Source of the DNA: Trebonia sp963785645
Lineage (GTDB): Bacteria; Actinomycetota; Actinomycetes; Streptosporangiales; Streptosporangiaceae
Assembly (NCBI GenBank): GCA_963785645.1
Contig: CAWAWG010000012.1
Location: 372,001 to 436,000, forward strand
Direction: 5' to 3'
Length of the DNA: 64,000 nt
Numbering within the stretch: position 1 is the first letter of the stretch; every line of letters starts with the position of its first letter. The notes under the pieces are model-generated. The model did not search any database and was not told the origin of the DNA. It saw only the letters and a list, made by a program, of their open reading frames with translations. Shown here one piece after another: positions 8,175 through 17,342 of the stretch. Made by a program: the position numbers and the translations under genes.

Positions 8175-11159
8175 CTAAGTTTCCGTACTTTTACGAACGC
8201 GGGGCGCTTTCTTCTCGCTCGCCGGCTTGGCCGACGCGCTTGTCGTCTTCTTAGCCGGGCCGCCGGTCTTCGGCGTAGCGGGCTTCTTCGCGGCCGTCTT
8301 TGTCGCGGTGGTCCTCGTCGCGGCCTTGCGCGGCGCCGGAGCGGCCGCCCGCCGGTCCGAGAGCAGCTCGGCACCGCGCTCCGGCGTGATGGTCGCCACC
8401 TCGTCGCCCTTGCGCAGCGAGGCGTTGGTCTCGCCGTCGGTCACGTACGGGCCGAACCGGCCGTCCTTGATCACCATCGGCTTGCCGGTCGCCGGGTCGT
8501 TGCCGAGCTCGCGCAGCGGCGGCGTCGCGGCGGCGCGCCCGCGGCCGCGGGCCTTGGGCTCCGCGAGCAGCGCCTTCGCCTGGTCGAGGGTGACGGTGAA
8601 CATCTCCTCTTCCGTCGGCAGCGAGCGGCTCTCCGCACCGCGCTTGACGTAAGGCCCGTACCGGCCGTTCTGCACGGTGACCGGCTCGCCGTCGATCTCG
8701 CCGAGGGTCCGCGGCAGCGAAAGCAGCTTGAGCGCGTCGTCCAGCGTCACCGTGTCCAGGGTCATGGACTTCAGCAGCGAGGCGGTGCGCGGCTTGTCCT
8801 TGGCGCCCTCGGGCAGCACCTCGGTCACGTACGGCCCGAACCGCCCGGCCTTCGCCACCACCTCGTGACCGCTTTCCGGGTCGGAGCCGAGCGGCTTGTC
8901 CCCGTTCGGCTCGCTGAGGAGCTCCTCCGCCTTCTCCGGGGTTAGCTCGTCCGGTGCCATGTCCTCGGGCACGTTGGCCCGCTGCCCGTCCCGCTCCAGG
9001 TAGGGCCCGTACCGGCCAACCCGGACGATGATGTCGGTCCCGTCAAGCGGGAAGGAGCTGACGTCCCTGGGGTCGATGTCCCCGATGTCGGAGACCAGCG
9101 CCTTAAGTCCAAGGCCAGAGGAGTCATCAGAACGAGTCCGGGTTACTGCTTCCGCCGAACCGTTCCTGTGTTCGTCATCGCCGAAGTAGAAGCGCCGCAG
9201 CCACGGCACCCGCTCCGCCTCGCCGCGAGCGATTTCGTCGAGGGCGTCTTCCATCTGCGCGGTGAACGCATAGTCGACAAGCTGCCCGAAGTGGTCCTCA
9301 AGGAGCTTGATCACGGCGAACGCCAGGAAGGAGGGCACCAGGGCGGTCCCCTTCTTGAAGACATAGCCCCGGTCGAGGATCGTCCCGATGATGCTCGCGT
9401 ACGTGGAGGGACGGCCGATCTCGCGGTCTTCGAGCTCCTTGACGAGCGACGCCTCCGTGTACCGCGCCGGCGCCCTGGTGGCATGCTCAAGCGGGCGCGG
9501 GGTCGGCGGCACCGCGCTCAGCCGGTCGTTCTCGGCGAGCGTCGGGAGACGGCGCTCCTGGTCGTCGGTGTCGCTGGCGTCGTCGTGCGACTCGACGTAA
9601 GCCCGCAGGAACCCGTAGAAGTTGATGATCTTGCCGGAAGCGCCGAACTCGGTCGTCCGCACACCGGCCGCGTCGAAGGATTGGGCGTCACTCGAAGCAA
9701 CAAGTCGTTCTGGATCCTGGCTCTGGCTTTGATTTGCCCCCGGGGTCCCCTGGACGCGGACGGACACGGATTCACCAGTGGCGTCCTTCATCTGGCAGGC
9801 CACGGTGCGCTTCCAGACCAGGTCATACAGGCGCAGTTCGTCGCCCTTGAGCCCCACCCGGGCCACCTGCTGCGGCGTGCGGAAGCGGTCGCCGGCCGGG
9901 CGGATCGCCTCGTGCGCCTCCTGCGCGTTCTTGACCTTGCTGGTGTAGGTCCGCGGCGCGTCAGGCACGTATTCGTCACCGTAAAGCTCGCGCGCCTGCT
10001 GCCGGGCGGCGTCGATCGCCGTCTGGCTCAGGGTGATCGAGTCGGTACGCATGTACGTGATGTAACCGTTCTCGTACAGCCGCTGCGCCACTGACATCGT
10101 GTACTTCGCGGAGAAGCCCAGCTTGCGGGATGCTTCCTGCTGCAGCGTGGTGGTGCGGAACGGCGCATACGGGGATCGGCGGTACGGCTTGCGCTCGACG
10201 GAGGCGACCTTGAAGCTCGCGTCCTTCGCCCGCAGGCGGGCGGCGAGCGCGCCGGCGCCCGCACCGTCGAGGTGCAGGACCGGCTGCTTCGGGTCAGCCT
10301 TCAGCTCGCCCTGGGCGGTGAAGTCGCGGCCCTGGGCGACGCGCCTGCCATCGACGCTCACGAGCGTGGCGGTGAAGCGCGTCGGGCTGTCGGGAAGGCG
10401 CTCCTTGCCGTCCTGCGCCGACGCGAACTCGGCTTCGAGGTCCCAGTAGCTCGCCGAGCGGAACTTGATCCGCTCCCACTCCCGGTCGACGATCAGCCTG
10501 GTGGCGACCGACTGCACGCGGCCGGCGGACAGGCGCGGCATGACCTTCTTCCACAGCACGGGGGAAACCTCGTAGCCGTAGAGACGGTCGAGTACGCGCC
10601 TGGTCTGGTAGGCGTCGACCTTGCCGTTATCGAGCTGAGTTGGGTTGGCGATGGCGCGGGCGATCGCCTCCGGGGTGATCTCGTGGAAGACCATCCGCTT
10701 GGTCGGCACCTTCGGCTTGAGTTCCTCCGTCAGGTGCCACGCGATGGCCTCGCCCTCGCGGTCCTCGTCAGTGGCGAGGTAGAGCTCGTCGGCGTCCTTG
10801 AGCAGCGTCTTGAGCTTGGAGACCTGCTGCCGCTTGTCGCTCGGGACGACATACAGGGCCTGGAAGTCGTTATCGACATCGACACCCAGCCGCGCCCAGG
10901 GCTCCGTGCGGTATTTCTGCGGAATCTCCGCCGCCTTGTCGGGCATGTCACGAATGTGACCGATGCTCGATTCGACCACATACCCCTTGCCGAGATAGCC
11001 GGCGATGGTCCGGGCTTTAGCCGGCGACTCCACGATCACGAGTCTTGTGCCGTGGCCGTCGCCGTTTCCCGCGGCACCATTCACGCTGGTCGCCGCACCG
11101 CTATCCCCGTTGCCGGAGGCCGCTGCCGTCCTACCTGCGGCCTTGCTTCTTGCTGGCAC
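8175..11159 (-). CDS. topA: DNA topoisomerase I (type IA)
   Basis: Intact 994-aa enzyme. The TOPRIM domain has LVIVESPAKARTIAGYLG and the metal-binding ATDEDREGEAIAWH. The active-site tyrosine lies in ITYMRTDS. The C-terminal part has repeated topoisomerase domains with the GRYGPY / GRFGPYV pattern (five visible), not classical zinc fingers, then a Lys/Ala-rich tail typical of actinobacterial TopA that aids processivity. It relaxes negative supercoils. The N-terminal 35 residues are low-complexity, so the true start could be slightly downstream. Intactness over 3 kb contrasts with the interrupted neighbours. Confidence 0.96.
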   Translation of the reverse strand: MPARSKAAGRTAAASGNGDSGAATSVNGAAGNGDGHGTRLVIVESPAKARTIAGYLGKGYVVESSIGHIRDMPDKAAEIPQKYRTEPWARLGVDVDNDFQALYVVPSDKRQQVSKLKTLLKDADELYLATDEDREGEAIAWHLTEELKPKVPTKRMVFHEITPEAIARAIANPTQLDNGKVDAYQTRRVLDRLYGYEVSPVLWKKVMPRLSAGRVQSVATRLIVDREWERIKFRSASYWDLEAEFASAQDGKERLPDSPTRFTATLVSVDGRRVAQGRDFTAQGELKADPKQPVLHLDGAGAGALAARLRAKDASFKVASVERKPYRRSPYAPFRTTTLQQEASRKLGFSAKYTMSVAQRLYENGYITYMRTDSITLSQTAIDAARQQARELYGDEYVPDAPRTYTSKVKNAQEAHEAIRPAGDRFRTPQQVARVGLKGDELRLYDLVWKRTVACQMKDATGESVSVRVQGTPGANQSQSQDPERLVASSDAQSFDAAGVRTTEFGASGKIINFYGFLRAYVESHDDASDTDDQERRLPTLAENDRLSAVPPTPRPLEHATRAPARYTEASLVKELEDREIGRPSTYASIIGTILDRGYVFKKGTALVPSFLAFAVIKLLEDHFGQLVDYAFTAQMEDALDEIARGEAERVPWLRRFYFGDDEHRNGSAEAVTRTRSDDSSGLGLKALVSDIGDIDPRDVSSFPLDGTDIIVRVGRYGPYLERDGQRANVPEDMAPDELTPEKAEELLSEPNGDKPLGSDPESGHEVVAKAGRFGPYVTEVLPEGAKDKPRTASLLKSMTLDTVTLDDALKLLSLPRTLGEIDGEPVTVQNGRYGPYVKRGAESRSLPTEEEMFTVTLDQAKALLAEPKARGRGRAAATPPLRELGNDPATGKPMVIKDGRFGPYVTDGETNASLRKGDEVATITPERGAELLSDRRAAAPAPRKAATRTTATKTAAKKPATPKTGGPAKKTTSASAKPASEKKAPRVRKSTET

Positions 11160-11420
11160 GCTCTTTCCAACCTCACATCAGCGCCATGGCCCGTCACGCC
11201 TCGGCGGGCTCGCCGCCGCGCTCTGTCGGGACGCCCACCGCAAGTACCATACGCGGCGTGGCCACGAAATGCCCGTCCCTGCCCGTTATCCCTGCAACCC
11301 GATTAGCCGTCCAGACTGTTCCCAGCGTGCTCTTCGCCACATCACAATCCGTGCAATCCCCGTGCGGAAGTTCCCCGCCGCGGGTTGCGCAGTCGGTGAA
11401 CACAAGCACAATAAGAGGTA

Positions 11421-11606
11421 ATGCTTGAGTATGACTACCTCGTCTTGTACCTGCCGCGCGGGACGTCACGCGACGCCACGCGGCGCATCCTCACGGATCA
11501 CGCGGAGTACGGATCGTGGGAGCTAGCCAAGCTCCGACTGTACGCCGACGGCAGCAGGAAGGCTACTCTCCGCCGTCGCATAATACGCGCCGTAAGGACG
11601 TTTTGA
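11421..11606 (+). CDS. DUF5703-family small protein
   Basis: 61 aa: MLEYDYLVLYLPRGTSRDAT, then LTDHAEYGSWELAKLRLY, DGSRKATLRRRIIRAVR. This is the compact conserved pattern of actinobacterial DUF5703 proteins of unknown function. An AGAGGT ribosome site precedes the ATG. It sits tail-to-tail with the M20 peptidase gene. No catalytic motif is visible; the basic C-terminus could contact nucleic acid, which is only a guess. Confidence 0.85.
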   Translation: MLEYDYLVLYLPRGTSRDATRRILTDHAEYGSWELAKLRLYADGSRKATLRRRIIRAVRTF

Positions 11607-11693
11607 CACCAGTTCCGGCTAGCGGCCGCTGTGCGCCGACCCCGGGAGGCCCTGCCCTGCCCTGGCTGGGCGGCGCGGCTGTGCGGCGTGGGC

Positions 11694-13001
11694 TCAGCAG
11701 GTGTCTAGCAGCCGGTCCAGGACGCGGACGCCGAACTGGAGGCTGGTGACCGGGACGCGCTCGTCGACGCCGTGGAACATGCCGGAAAAATCCAGCTCTG
11801 ACGGCAGGCGCAGCGGGCTGAACCCGAAGCAGCGGATGCCGAGCTTGGCGAAATGCTTCGCGTCGGTCCCGGCGGACAGGCAGTACGGGACTACGGTCGC
11901 ATCCGGGTCTTCCGCGGTCAGCGCCTGCGACATCGCATCCCACAGGTGACCGTCCGGTGTCGTCTCGAGCGCGATGTCGTGGTGGATGAACTCCCGGCTG
12001 ACCGCCGTGCCGAGCAACCGGTCCAGCTGCTCGAAAAACTCGTCCTCGCGGCCCGGCAGGAACCGCCCGTCGATCTCGGCCGTCGCCGTCTGCGGTATGA
12101 CGTTGACCTTGTAGCCGGCCTTGAGCCCGGTCGGGTTGACGGTGTGCTGCGTGGTCGCGCCGATCATCTTGCTCATCCCGCCGAGCTTGCCGATGACGGA
12201 CGCCGGGTCCGCTGTGATGCCAAGGACCTCGCTGACCTTCTGGATGAATGCCTTCGTTGAGTCGGGCAGTTGTGTGGGCCACTGGTGCCGGCCCACCCGG
12301 GCGATGGCCTCGGCGAGCGTGGTGACCGCGTTGTCGCCGTGGATCATCGACCCGTGGCCCGCCGTGCCCTTCGCGGTCAGCCGCATCCACGCAATGCCCT
12401 TCTCCGCCGTCTGGACCGCGTAGAGCCGCTGGTCACCGACAGACACACTGAACCCGCCGACCTCACCGATCGCTTCTGTCACACCTTCGAACAGATCGGG
12501 GTGCTGTTCGACGAGGAAGCCGGCCCCCCAGTTGCCGCCGGCCTCTTCGTCCGCGGTAAACGCGAGCACGACATCGCGGGCAGGCTTGCGCCCGTCTTTC
12601 AGGCGTTGGCGCACGACAGCGAGCATCATCGCGTCCATGTCCTTCATGTCGATCGCGCCGCGCCCCCAGACGCAGCCATCAGCGATCTCCCCGCCGAACG
12701 GATCCTGACGCCAGTCACCGGCCTTGGCCGGCACCACGTCGAGATGCCCGTGGATGAGCAGCGCCGGCTTGCTGCTGTCCGCGCCTTCGACCCGCGCGAC
12801 CAGGCTGGTCCGCTTCGGATGCGACTCGTGCACTTCTGGCGCCAGCCCCACCTCTGCGAGGAGCCCGGCAACGTACTCAGCGGCCTTCCGCTCCCCCGGC
12901 CCGGAATGATCACCCGGATTCGTGGTATCGATCCTGATCAGGTCGCGGCAAATGCGCACGACCTCCTCTTCGGCCGCACTGCTCACTTGGTTCTCCGTCA
13001 C
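11694..13001 (-). CDS. M20/M25/M40-family metallopeptidase (ArgE/DapE-like)
   Basis: Intact 435 aa. It has the dinuclear zinc ligands LLIHGHLDVVPA and GRGAIDMKDMDAMM, the catalytic TADEEAGGNWGAGFLV, and the dimerisation lid AGHGSMIH followed by the C-terminal histidine in SPLRLPSELDFSGMFHGVDE. These cytosolic enzymes hydrolyse amide bonds of dipeptides or acylated amino acids; the substrate is not evident. The conserved pairing with the convergent DUF5703 gene is common in actinobacteria. Confidence 0.92.
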   Translation of the reverse strand: MTENQVSSAAEEEVVRICRDLIRIDTTNPGDHSGPGERKAAEYVAGLLAEVGLAPEVHESHPKRTSLVARVEGADSSKPALLIHGHLDVVPAKAGDWRQDPFGGEIADGCVWGRGAIDMKDMDAMMLAVVRQRLKDGRKPARDVVLAFTADEEAGGNWGAGFLVEQHPDLFEGVTEAIGEVGGFSVSVGDQRLYAVQTAEKGIAWMRLTAKGTAGHGSMIHGDNAVTTLAEAIARVGRHQWPTQLPDSTKAFIQKVSEVLGITADPASVIGKLGGMSKMIGATTQHTVNPTGLKAGYKVNVIPQTATAEIDGRFLPGREDEFFEQLDRLLGTAVSREFIHHDIALETTPDGHLWDAMSQALTAEDPDATVVPYCLSAGTDAKHFAKLGIRCFGFSPLRLPSELDFSGMFHGVDERVPVTSLQFGVRVLDRLLDTC

Positions 13002-13119
13002 CCTCCCATCGTGCCACTGCTGCGGCTAGAGCGAGGCCGTCCCCTACCTCCGGCGCTACCGTATGGACGGGTTCAAGCCCGTCACGGCTGGCGCCTGGCC
13101 CGTGGCTGCTGACTGTCTC

Positions 13120-13174
13120 GCGGCTGTCTCGTGGCTGTCTCGTGGCTGTCTCGTGGCTGTCTCGTGGCTGTCTC
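13120..13174. repeat. 11-bp tandem repeat (GTGGCTGTCTC) x5
   Basis: Five consecutive 11-bp units at 13120, 13131, 13142, 13153 and 13164, the first differing by one base (GCGGCTGTCTC). The unit is half the length of the dominant 22-bp repeat that follows, so both may come from the same slippage process. Confidence 0.9.
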
Positions 13175-13204
13175 GCCGGTCACTGTCGGGCGCCTCGCCT
13201 GTCA

Positions 13205-14150
13205 GAGCTGGGTGCCTCGTCTATTGCGGCTGGGTGCCGCGGTCGTTGGAGCTGGGCGCCGTGGCGGCTGAGTGCCACGCCCGCGGCGGCCGGGTGCCTA
13301 ACCAGCCGCGGCCGGGCACCTCACCCGTCAGGGCTGGGTGCCTCGTCTGTCAGTGCTGGGTGCCTCGTCTATTGCGGCTGGGCGCCGCGGTCGTTGGAGC
13401 TGGGCGCCGTGGCGGCTGAGTGCCACGCCCGCGGCGGCCGGGTGCCTAACCAGCCGCGGCTGGGCACCTCACCCGTCAGTGCTGGGTGCCTCGTTAGGGC
13501 CGGGGCACCTCACCCGTCAGGGCTGGGTGCCTCGTTAGGGCCGGGGCACCTCACCCGTCAGGGCTGGGTGCCTCGTTAGGGCCGGGGTGCCACGCCGGTC
13601 AGGGCTGGGTGCCTCGTTAGGGCCGGGGCACCTCACCCGTCAGGGCTGGGTGCCTCGTTAGGGCCGGGGTGCCACGCCGGTCAGGGCTGGGCGCCTCGTC
13701 TATTGCGGCTGGGCGCCGCGGTCGTTGGAGCTGGGCGCCGTGCCGACTGAGTGCCACGCCCGCGGCGGCCGGGTGCCTAACCAGCCGGGGCTGGGCACCT
13801 CACCCGTCAGGGCTGGGTGCCTCGTTAGGGCCGGGGTGCCACGTTAGGGCCGGGGTGCCTCGTTAGGGCCGGGGTGCCACGCCGGTCAGGGCTGGGCGCC
13901 TCGTCTATTGCGGCTGGGCGCCGCGGTCGTTGGAGCTGGGCGCCGTGGCGGCTGAGTGCCATGCCCGTGGCGGCCGGGTGCCTGACCAGTCGCGGCCGGG
14001 TACCTCACCCGTCGGGGCTGGGTGCCTCGTTAGGGCCGGGGTGCCACGCCGGTCAGGGCTGGGCGCCACCCAGTCAGGGCCGGTTGGCCTCAGCCGTTAC
14101 GGCTGGGGGCCCACGCCCGTCGGGGCTGGATGCCCTCACCCCGTCACGGC
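13205..14150. repeat. 22-bp-period repeat array with a GGYRCC-type hexamer in nearly every unit
   Basis: GGTGCC, GGCGCC or GGCACC recurs at 13211, 13233, 13255, 13293, 13315, 13337, 13359, 13381, 13403, 13441, 13463 and 13485: spacing 22 bp, with one degenerate AGTGCC unit at 16 bp. It continues as alternating 22/19-bp units from 13504. Typical linkers are TCACCCGTCAGGGCTG and TCGTTAGGGCCGG. A longer block starting CTATTGCGGCTGGG recurs at 13221, 13369, 13700 and 13905, giving a higher-order structure. The period is not a multiple of three and no gene is supported, so I regard it as non-coding. Confidence 0.93.
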
Positions 14151-14415
14151 CAGGGACAAACCATTACAATCAGCGCACCAGCCACACTGCTAAGCAACCG
14201 CCCCAGTAAGTACACCCTAGCTTGAAGCCATTACCCCTCCCTGCCGCACCCAGACCCAACGAATAATCCCTCCACAGCCTCATAGGGCCATTTCGCGCAG
14301 GACATATCCGTCGAAAACAGGTCAGGAAAATGTTCGAAATGGCCCCATGTCTCCGTCGAGCAAATCGACTGCCGGAAATAGGGCGCTTTCGAGGCCTTAG
14401 TGGCAAGCTAGTATT

Positions 14416-15375
14416 GTGACGGACAGTAATTATTCAGCGACACTCGGCAAGATGATGGTCGGCGGCATCGCCGACTGGCGTCGCACGGGAATCCCGCCAG
14501 GACGGCTGCGGGCCCTCATCGCGTCTGGACACCTCGTGGCAATTCGGCGCGGCGCGTATGCCACACGCGGGGCCCTAGCTGAAGCCGCAGAAAATCCGCC
14601 CTTGCGCCACGCACTTGACGTCGCGGCAGTGCGGGCCCTGCGGGGGCACAGCGGCGTGGCCAGCCATCAGTCGGCCGCCGTGCTGCACGGCGCGCGGCTG
14701 CTGACAGCGCCGACAGAAGGCGCGGTGACCCTAACCGTGCCACCAGGGAAGCGCACGGGCGGATACGCCAGGTCGGGCGTCACCTGCCACATGGCCGACT
14801 TGCCCGAAGAGCACATCACCAGGCTCTACGGCCTACCAGTCACAACAGCCGGACGGACAGTCGTCGACATCGCACGCACATCGCCGTTCATGGAAGGCGT
14901 CGTAGTCGCGGACTCGGCGCTGCACGAGCGCTACACATCAAAGAGCGACCTCCGACGCGTCCTGGCCAGCTGCGCCCATTGGCGGGGCACAGCCACGGCC
15001 AAAACCGTCATCGACTTCGCGAACGAGTTCGCCGAGTCGCCCCTCGAGTCCTGCGCCCGGGTGATCTTCCACGAGCAAGGCTTGCCACCGCCAGAGCTCC
15101 AGGCCCACATCTTCGGCCACAGCGGAACACTGATCGCGCGAGTCGACTTCATGTGGCAGCAGCACCGCGTAATCGCCGAAGCCGACGGGCTACTCAAGTA
15201 CGACAGCGCCCAGACCGCCATCAAGGAACTAGCCAGGGACCGACTGCTGCGCGAAGCCGGCTACGAGGTCGTCCACTTCACCTGGAAGGAACTCTTCACC
15301 GAACCGGAACGCGTGATCAACAGAATCCGCGAAGCCTTCGCCCGCCAGTCCCACCTACCCCGGCACCCCCGCTGA
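14416..15375 (+). CDS. AbiEi-type antitoxin-like / DUF559-type protein
   Basis: 319 aa from GTG 14416. The N-terminus has a helix-turn-helix-like start and the LIASGHLVAIRRGAYATRG strand found in type IV toxin-antitoxin AbiEi-like proteins. The C-terminal half has the endonuclease-like pattern PPPELQAHIFG, IARVDFMWQQHRVIAEADG, KYD, then RDRLLREAGYEVVHFTWKEL, resembling VSR/DUF559 nuclease folds (D and E-x-D positions present). Such proteins are very common in actinobacteria; function is unproven. No toxin gene is adjacent, so a toxin-antitoxin role is uncertain. Confidence 0.75.
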   Translation: MTDSNYSATLGKMMVGGIADWRRTGIPPGRLRALIASGHLVAIRRGAYATRGALAEAAENPPLRHALDVAAVRALRGHSGVASHQSAAVLHGARLLTAPTEGAVTLTVPPGKRTGGYARSGVTCHMADLPEEHITRLYGLPVTTAGRTVVDIARTSPFMEGVVVADSALHERYTSKSDLRRVLASCAHWRGTATAKTVIDFANEFAESPLESCARVIFHEQGLPPPELQAHIFGHSGTLIARVDFMWQQHRVIAEADGLLKYDSAQTAIKELARDRLLREAGYEVVHFTWKELFTEPERVINRIREAFARQSHLPRHPR

Positions 15376-15595
15376 AGGCGCCCGTCCGTCCTCAGCACGC
15401 ACCTTCCCGCACCCGTGCTGCGACCCCGTGGGACCTCGATCGGGCGGCCCACCTCGGTCGCATTGCAGTCATGAAGTCCAACCCTGATCGAGCAGGAGGC
15501 ACAACCCCTGATCCAGGAGCCGAGGAACACCGGACGGTTCGCCAAGAGACGCAAGGTTTGCTAACCTAAGCCAGCCGACGTGAGCGGCATCCCTT

Positions 15596-15682
15596 GTCCG
15601 GGTGGCGGAATAGGCAGACGCGCTAGCTTGAGGTGCTAGTGACCGGTGACGGTTGTGGGGGTTCAAGTCCCCCCCTCGGACA
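15596..15682 (+). tRNA. tRNA-Leu (anticodon GAG)
   Basis: Cloverleaf with acceptor GTCCGGG / CTCGGAC (discriminator A 15682), anticodon stem CTAGC-TTGAGGT-GCTAG giving anticodon GAG, the long class II variable arm expected for leucine tRNA, and a TTCAAGT T-loop. It reads CUC codons. The integrase module starts about 120 bp beyond its 3' end, so its 3' half is the probable attachment site. Confidence 0.95.
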
Positions 15683-15691
15683 CCCAAACGC

Positions 15692-15732
15692 GGGAAATTT
15701 CCCCTAAATCAGGCACCGCTTGAACACGCGGC
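15692..15732. promoter_or_regulatory. Integration/regulatory segment next to tRNA-Leu: palindrome plus conserved 18-mer
   Basis: Ten bases past the tRNA end lies the palindrome GGGAAATTTCCC (15692-15703), then the 18-mer ACCGCTTGAACACGCGGC (15715-15732). The same 18-mer occurs at 21262-21279 in the second element, also just after a tRNA 3' end and a different palindrome. Position suggests arm-type integrase sites or promoter sequence of the element; this is inference. Confidence 0.6.
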
Positions 15733-15801
15733 CAGTTCGTCGGCTCCCGCCGCCCTGGCCCCTGCCGCGCCGCCCGTGCCGCCTCCTGCTAGGAGGCGGC
15801 C

Positions 15802-16275
15802 GTGACCGCCCCGCTCATCGCCCCCGTCATCCCCTCGTCTGCCCGGCCGTCCGCCCGCGGGCGCCGCGCGGCGGGCTCGGGCAGGCGGCTGCCCGTCACC
15901 GCCGTGCCGGTGCCCCCGGCAGTCCCGAATGACGTCCTCTACGGGTTCGGCCGGATCGACGTGGCCGGCCGGGTGGCCGACCGCGCCGTGATCAGTGCGC
16001 TGGGCTGGCGCTGCGGCGACAGGCTGACCCTGACCGCTGAGGCGGGCGTGGTAACCGCCCGCCGTGACCCGGCCGGCATGGCTGCCATGACAGTCAAGCC
16101 CTACATCGTGATTCCAGCCGCGCTGCGCCGCCGCTGCGGCCTGCGGCCCGGCGACCGGGTACTGCTGGCCGCAGCCCCCGCCGACGACACCCTCACTGCC
16201 TACTCGTTCGCCGTGGTGGACCAGGCCATCCGCGCCCGCAGCGCGTTCCCGCACGGGCAAGGAGGAAGACCATGA
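15802..16275 (+). CDS. AbrB/MazE-like DNA-binding protein of integrative element 1
   Basis: 157 aa from GTG 15802 after an AGGAGG ribosome site. Two swapped-hairpin-like segments can be seen: YGFGRIDVAGRVADRAVISA, then GDRLTLTAEAGVVTARRDP and IVIPAALRRRCGLRPGDRVL, the last matching the classic AbrB pattern (x-IPxxLRRxLGLxxGDxV). It is probably a repressor or accessory DNA-bending factor for the element. Its stop overlaps the integrase start (ATGA). A paralogue with the same layout is at 21436-21915. Confidence 0.75.
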   Translation: MTAPLIAPVIPSSARPSARGRRAAGSGRRLPVTAVPVPPAVPNDVLYGFGRIDVAGRVADRAVISALGWRCGDRLTLTAEAGVVTARRDPAGMAAMTVKPYIVIPAALRRRCGLRPGDRVLLAAAPADDTLTAYSFAVVDQAIRARSAFPHGQGGRP

Positions 16276-17342
16276 CGCCCATCCCGGCTTCCCCGGCCGC
16301 ATCCCAGCAGGCCGCCGTGGACGCGGCGCTGCTGGTCCTGAAGTCGATGGGCCTGTCCCTGGAGGACCTGACCGCCGCCCCCGGGCTGCGGCCGGCCGTG
16401 CCGACCTTCGCCGAGTACGTCCCGGTCGTCTCCGCCCAGGTGACCGACGGCACCCGCAGGGCGTACGGCTCCTACTGGAACAGGGTCGTCGGCAAGTGGG
16501 GCTCCCGGCGCCTGGACGAGCCGACGCCGTCGGAGGTCAAGCTGTTCGCGAAGGACGTCAAGGAGAACGCCGTGTCCCGCCGCAACGGGCGCGGCGGGCG
16601 CAGCGCCGCCGAGAACTTCATCGGCGCGCTGCGCTGCCTGTACCGGCAGGCCGAGGACGACGGGCTGATCGACAAGAAGGACAACCCGGCCCGCAAGGTC
16701 GAAAAACCCCGCCGCCTGCCGTCCACCCGCCGGGCCATCGCCGACACCCGGCTGGCACAGATCAACCAGGTCGCGGCGACCACCGGCGATGACCCCGAAC
16801 TCGACGCGCTGATCCTGCGGCTCCACACCGAGACCGCCTGCCGTCGCGGCGGCGCGCTCGCGCTGCGCCCGCTGGACCTGGACCCCGAGCAGTGCCTGGT
16901 CTGCCTACGGGAAAAGGGCGAGACGGTCCGGTGGCAGCCGGTCTCCCCCACCTTGATGGCCGGACTGATCCGGCACGCCAAGGAACGGCACGCCCCGAAG
17001 GACGGACGGCTGCTGCGCTACCGAGACGGGCGGCCGGTCACCTACCGGCGCTACGACGGCCTGTGGGAGCGCATCGGCCAGCACCTCCCCTGGGTGCGGA
17101 CCCAGGGGATCAGCACCCACTGGATTCGGTACACCACCTTGACCTGGGTGGAGCGCAACTTCGGGCTGGCGGTCGCCCACGCCTACGCCGGGCACACCGA
17201 CAGCGCCGGCGACACGGGCACGGTCACGATGACGTACGTTCGCGCCACGCTCGCCGAGGTCTGCGCCGCCCTGGCCGCGCTAACCGGCGAACCCCACCCC
17301 CTCGCGGAACTGGAAGGAGACCCGCATGACAGCGCTAGCTGA
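16272..17342 (+). CDS. int: Tyrosine recombinase/integrase of element 1
   Basis: 356 aa. An N-terminal SAM-like core-binding domain (FAEYVPVVSAQVTDGTRRAY) precedes a catalytic domain with the box I arginine in LHTETACRRGGALALRP, the HxxR motif HWIRYTTLTWV, the late histidine in YAGHTDSAGD and the nucleophile tyrosine in MTYVRAT. It should integrate the element at the adjacent tRNA-Leu. The start is directed by AGGAGGAAGACC. The paralogue at 21912 has HWLRHT instead of HWIRYT. Confidence 0.88.
   Translation: MTPIPASPAASQQAAVDAALLVLKSMGLSLEDLTAAPGLRPAVPTFAEYVPVVSAQVTDGTRRAYGSYWNRVVGKWGSRRLDEPTPSEVKLFAKDVKENAVSRRNGRGGRSAAENFIGALRCLYRQAEDDGLIDKKDNPARKVEKPRRLPSTRRAIADTRLAQINQVAATTGDDPELDALILRLHTETACRRGGALALRPLDLDPEQCLVCLREKGETVRWQPVSPTLMAGLIRHAKERHAPKDGRLLRYRDGRPVTYRRYDGLWERIGQHLPWVRTQGISTHWIRYTTLTWVERNFGLAVAHAYAGHTDSAGDTGTVTMTYVRATLAEVCAALAALTGEPHPLAELEGDPHDSAS

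Noticed and set aside
9168..11306. Long plus-strand open frames opposite topA
   Set aside because: They are antisense shadows caused by GC-rich third codon positions; topA is intact with all catalytic motifs.
13066..13084. tRNA T-arm-like hairpin (GACGGGTTCAAGCCCGTC) as a second attachment site
   Set aside because: It matches neither the tRNA-Leu nor the tRNA-Ser T arm beyond the common TTCAA loop and has no acceptor strand; chance similarity is likely.
13205..14150. CRISPR array
   Set aside because: Units are contiguous 22- or 19-bp imperfect repeats with no unique spacers of 30 bp or so and no cas genes nearby.
13063..14209. Protein-coding genes in the repeat array (several open frames over 100 codons)
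   Set aside because: The frames are stop-free only because of the GC-rich repeats. The period is not a multiple of three, there are no ribosome sites, and the predicted peptides are Gly/Ala/Arg/Trp-rich repeats.
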